From positions 1-7,323 of the forward strand of contig JBOGIG010000041.1 in assembly GCA_050742455.1 (NCBI GenBank): a stretch of 7,323 nt of DNA, written 5' to 3'. Positions 5,635 to 7,323 of this stretch are shown here, one piece after another. Source of the stretch: JBOGIG01 sp050742455 (GTDB taxonomy: Bacteria; Actinomycetota; Acidimicrobiia; Acidimicrobiales; JBOGIG01). A model generated the notes under the pieces. That model was given only the letters and a program-made list of their open reading frames with translations. It was not told the origin of the DNA and did no database searches. Both the position numbers and the translations under genes were made by a program. Numbering within the stretch: the first letter of the stretch is position 1; each line of letters starts with the position of its first letter.

Positions 5635-5928
5635 ATGCACCGGTCCCTCATCGAGCGACGAATTGTCGAGGTGACGTCCCGCCTGAAGCGGGCACGCCAG
5701 GACCTGGCCGCTCTCGGGGAACAGCTGGGCGCCCTCATGGAGGCGGCTGACGAAGCCCGAATTCGTTCCCTGGTGTCGGAGACCCCGTTGGCCAACAAGG
5801 AATACCAGGAGGCCCAGCGCCATGCTGACGCTCTGGCCCGCAGCCGCGATGCGCTGGTGGCAACAGTCTCTACGCTGGAACAGAGCCAGGACGAGCTCTT
5901 GGGACGACTTACGCCCCAATCCAACTGA
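5635..5928 (+). CDS. Small coiled-coil protein of unknown function
   Basis: This 97-residue hydrophilic protein has no signal peptide or membrane segment. Residues 4-36 (IERRIVEVTSRLKRARQDLA and on) and about 56-93 (EYQEAQRHADALARSRDALV and on) have a heptad-like spacing of Leu, Ile, Val and Ala between charged residues. A short break sits between them around residues 47-55 (VSETPLANK), so two antiparallel or dimeric helices are likely. No catalytic motif or cysteine is present. It ends 22 bases before the TTG start of the PdtaR gene on the same strand, with no terminator between, so the two are almost certainly co-transcribed. A role in the same signalling output, perhaps as a partner or scaffold, is inference from position alone. 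I do not recognise a named family; the coding call rests on the clean frame, the start context and the operon. Confidence 0.7.
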   Translation: MHRSLIERRIVEVTSRLKRARQDLAALGEQLGALMEAADEARIRSLVSETPLANKEYQEAQRHADALARSRDALVATVSTLEQSQDELLGRLTPQSN

Positions 5929-5934
5929 GCCGAA

Positions 5935-5942
5935 GAAAGGGA
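5935..5942 (+). promoter_or_regulatory. Ribosome binding site deciding the TTG start of pdtaR
   Basis: AAAGGGAG lies eight bases before TTG 5951. It selects this TTG over starts further upstream in the same open frame, which would overlap the coiled-coil gene and lie outside the receiver domain. Confidence 0.7.
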
Positions 5943-5950
5943 GTTTTCTC

Positions 5951-6547
5951 TTGGCAATTCGCGTCGTTATAGCCGAGGATGAAGCGATCATCCGTCTGGA
6001 TATGAAGGAAACCCTCCAGGAGGAGGGTTACGACGTGGTGGGCGAAACCGGCCGTGGCGACGAGGCCGTGAACCTGGTCCGCCAGCACCGCCCTGACCTG
6101 GCCATCCTCGACATCAAGATGCCCGGACTGGATGGCCTCGCCGCGGCCCGGGCCATCTCGGCCGAAAGGCTTTCCGCGGTGTTGATCCTCACTGCTTTCA
6201 GCCAGCGCAATCTGATCGAGGAGGCACGTGATGCCGGTGCTCTTGCTTATCTCATCAAGCCCTTCCAAAAGGCTGAATTGATCCCCGCCATCGAGGTGGC
6301 CCTGGGCCGCTTCACCGAAATACAGGCCCTGGAGAACGAGAACGCCGGCCTGGTCGGGCAGGCAGCCAGCCTGGAGGAGCAACTCGAGACCCGCCGTCTG
6401 GTGGATCGGGCCAAGGGACGATTGATGGACGAGAGGCGGATGGCCGAGGCCGAGGCTTTCGCCTTCATCCAGCATCGGGCCATGTCGACCCGCCAGACCA
6501 TGAAGGCGGTGGCCGCTGCCGTGATCGATGGCACCGAGAGTCCCTGA
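5951..6547 (+). CDS. pdtaR: PdtaR-type response regulator with ANTAR RNA-binding domain
   Basis: This 198-residue two-component regulator acts on RNA: phosphorylation of the receiver drives dimerisation of the ANTAR domain, which binds paired hairpins in target transcripts and prevents termination. The receiver (about 3-120) has the acidic pocket Glu9-Asp10, phosphoacceptor Asp54 (LAILDIKMPG), switch residues Thr81 (LTAFSQRNL) and Tyr100, and Lys103 (LIKPF). A helical linker (121-146) leads to ANTAR at about 147-193 (TRRLVDRAKGRLMDERRMA, then FIQHRAMSTRQTMKAVA). Length and the stretches LTAFSQR, EARDAGALAYL and KPF closely resemble mycobacterial PdtaR (Rv1626, about 205 residues). The cognate kinase PdtaS is not in the window, and it is usually encoded elsewhere. 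The TTG start is set by AAAGGGAG eight bases upstream. The gene forms an operon with the coiled-coil gene before it, and a strong hairpin follows the stop. Confidence 0.93.
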   Translation: MAIRVVIAEDEAIIRLDMKETLQEEGYDVVGETGRGDEAVNLVRQHRPDLAILDIKMPGLDGLAAARAISAERLSAVLILTAFSQRNLIEEARDAGALAYLIKPFQKAELIPAIEVALGRFTEIQALENENAGLVGQAASLEEQLETRRLVDRAKGRLMDERRMAEAEAFAFIQHRAMSTRQTMKAVAAAVIDGTESP

Positions 6548-6556
6548 CGGCGGCTA

Positions 6557-6579
6557 TTGGGTCGCGGGGACGCGCCCAG
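6557..6579. terminator. Hairpin between convergent pdtaR and the DtxR-family gene
   Basis: TTGGG (6557-6561) and CGCG (6563-6566) pair with CGCG (6571-6574) and CCCAG (6575-6579), with T6562 bulged and GGGA as loop, giving about nine pairs. It occupies most of the 33-base gap between two convergent stops, so it can serve both genes. There is no T-run, as is common for terminators in high-G+C actinomycetes. Confidence 0.6.
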
Positions 6580-6580
6580 G

Positions 6581-7267
6581 CTATGCGTCGGCTCCGACAG
6601 GGGAAGTCGCGATGTCGGTTACGAACAGTTGGCGACAGATCTTGGCCCCCAGGGCTATGGATTGGGAGGCCAGGTCCACCGTGATGGTGCCGTCGGGGGC
6701 CTTCGACCTGACCACGGCGGCGGCTCCGGGCACGAATCCCGCTTCGGACAGGTAGGTGAGGGACTCCGTGTCGATCTCGATCTGTTCGGTGACCCGGGCC
6801 AAGCGGATGTGATCGCCAGGGACTGCCTCGGACAGGGGAGCCTGCACTACAGGGTCGGGGTGCGAACCTGGTATGGGATTGCCGTGAGGGCAGGTGGTGG
6901 GGTGGCCCAGTAGTTCGATCAGGCGGGTCTCCACTTCGTCGGAGATGACGTGCTCCCATCGACCCGCCTCCAGGTGGGCCTTGTGCCACTCCAGGCCGAT
7001 GATGTCGGTCAGGAGCCTTTCGGCCAGGCGATGCTTGCGCACCACGCTCTCGGCGCGGGCTCGCCCCAGATCCGTGAGGGTGACGGCCCGACCATCGACG
7101 TCGATATACCCCTCGGCCCGAAGGCGCCGGATCATTTCGGAGACGGACGGGGCGGAGTGGCCGAGTCGTTCCACCAGGCGGGCCTGGATGACCGGGATGT
7201 CCTCTTCCTCCAGGGCGTGGACGGCTTCGAGGTATTCCTCCAGGGGCGGGTGAAAACCATCGGCCAT
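6581..7267 (-). CDS. DtxR/IdeR-family metal-dependent repressor with altered metal site
   Basis: This 228-residue protein is almost exactly the length of mycobacterial IdeR (230). Residues 1-65 form the winged HTH (IQARLVERLGHSAPSVSEMI). Residues 66-140 are the dimerisation and metal-binding domain (RKHRLAERLLTDIIGLEW, RWEHVISDEVE, HPTTCPHGNPIPG). Residues from about 150 on form a FeoA/SH3-like domain. Numbering coincides with IdeR: ancillary ligands His79, Glu83 and His98 and primary-site Glu105 and His106 are all present. Met10 is Glu and Cys102 is Gly, so both sulfur-containing primary ligand positions are lost. In the SH3-like domain the Glu/Gln ligand pair appears as Glu161/Glu164. The family represses iron or manganese uptake genes when metal-loaded; the substitutions leave the metal open, with Mn(II) a candidate. 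The start at ATG 7267 fits the alignment, and TAAGCT sits seven bases upstream. Confidence 0.92.
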   Translation of the reverse strand: MADGFHPPLEEYLEAVHALEEEDIPVIQARLVERLGHSAPSVSEMIRRLRAEGYIDVDGRAVTLTDLGRARAESVVRKHRLAERLLTDIIGLEWHKAHLEAGRWEHVISDEVETRLIELLGHPTTCPHGNPIPGSHPDPVVQAPLSEAVPGDHIRLARVTEQIEIDTESLTYLSEAGFVPGAAAVVRSKAPDGTITVDLASQSIALGAKICRQLFVTDIATSPVGADA

Positions 7268-7274
7268 GAAAATG

Positions 7275-7280
7275 AGCTTA
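7275..7280 (-). promoter_or_regulatory. Candidate leaderless -10 of the DtxR-family gene
   Basis: On the minus strand TAAGCT ends seven bases before ATG 7267, with no ribosome binding site between, so the message may begin at the start codon. The region also contains GGCCTAAGC (minus strand) and CTTAGCC near the window end, which faintly resemble half-sites of the DtxR-type box (TTAGGnTAnnCTAACCTAA). The match is too weak to claim autoregulation. No good -35 is visible. Confidence 0.4.
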
Positions 7281-7323
7281 GGCCAGCCGTCGAGGGCCGT
7301 AGCATGCCGTGGTGGCTAAGTAC

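Noticed and set aside
5822..5950. Upstream extension of the PdtaR frame
   Set aside because: It overlaps the coiled-coil gene, encodes no receiver-like sequence, and the AAAGGGAG site points to TTG 5951.
1..7323. CRISPR array, insertion sequence, transposase or integrase
   Set aside because: No regularly spaced direct repeats with unique spacers, no paired terminal inverted repeats with a target duplication, and no transposase or integrase motifs were seen in any frame.
7268..7323. DtxR-type operator upstream of the metalloregulator gene
   Set aside because: Only short half-site-like pieces (CTTAGGCC, GGCTAAG) are present, without the full 19-bp palindrome, and the window ends here.

Overview
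The window is high-G+C bacterial DNA. It suggests an actinomycete-type genome (phylum Actinomycetota), possibly a deep-branching class such as Acidimicrobiia. The reasons are a PdtaR-type ANTAR response regulator, an IdeR-like DtxR repressor, an ECF transporter arranged like mycobacterial Rv2326c/Rv2325c, GTG and TTG starts, and several promoters that look leaderless. The class-level placement is a guess from gene style; no marker gene is present.

Bases 1-1380 are an accessory strip. A complete tRNA-Leu(CAA) gene at 44-126 is abutted by a 14-bp perfect palindrome. Next comes the wreck of a restriction-modification-like locus: a scrap resembling the N-terminus of an Eco57I-type adenine methyltransferase runs directly into pieces of a GIY-YIG/DEAD-like helicase spread over all three frames, with stops, a frameshift and the P-loop region missing. 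A small toxin-antitoxin-like pair follows at 870-1380. The first gene carries a single-base frameshift; the second is intact and has a good ribosome binding site. Two copies of a 14-bp near-palindrome sit at the pair's probable leaderless promoter. A non-coding stretch of about 250 bases (1381-1629) holds several short palindromes and a G8 run but no structure I can name.

Bases 1630-4802 are a two-gene operon for an ECF-type vitamin or metal importer. The first gene fuses a membrane S-like domain to two ATPase domains in one 749-residue protein. The second, overlapping by GTGA, is the EcfT transmembrane coupler, with a repeat-derived N-terminal tail. The substrate cannot be read from the sequence.

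Bases 4803-7267 hold four ordinary chromosomal genes: a convergent metallo-beta-lactamase-fold hydrolase (glyoxalase II-like), a divergently transcribed small coiled-coil protein followed closely by PdtaR (an antiterminator response regulator with a TTG start), and on the minus strand a DtxR/IdeR-family metalloregulator that keeps most metal ligands but lacks the Met10 and Cys102 equivalents. Hairpins lie between both convergent gene pairs. I did not find an unmistakable new defence or mobile system. The most interesting items are the chimeric R-M wreck beside the tRNA, the operator-like repeats of the TA-like pair, and the altered metal site of the DtxR protein.
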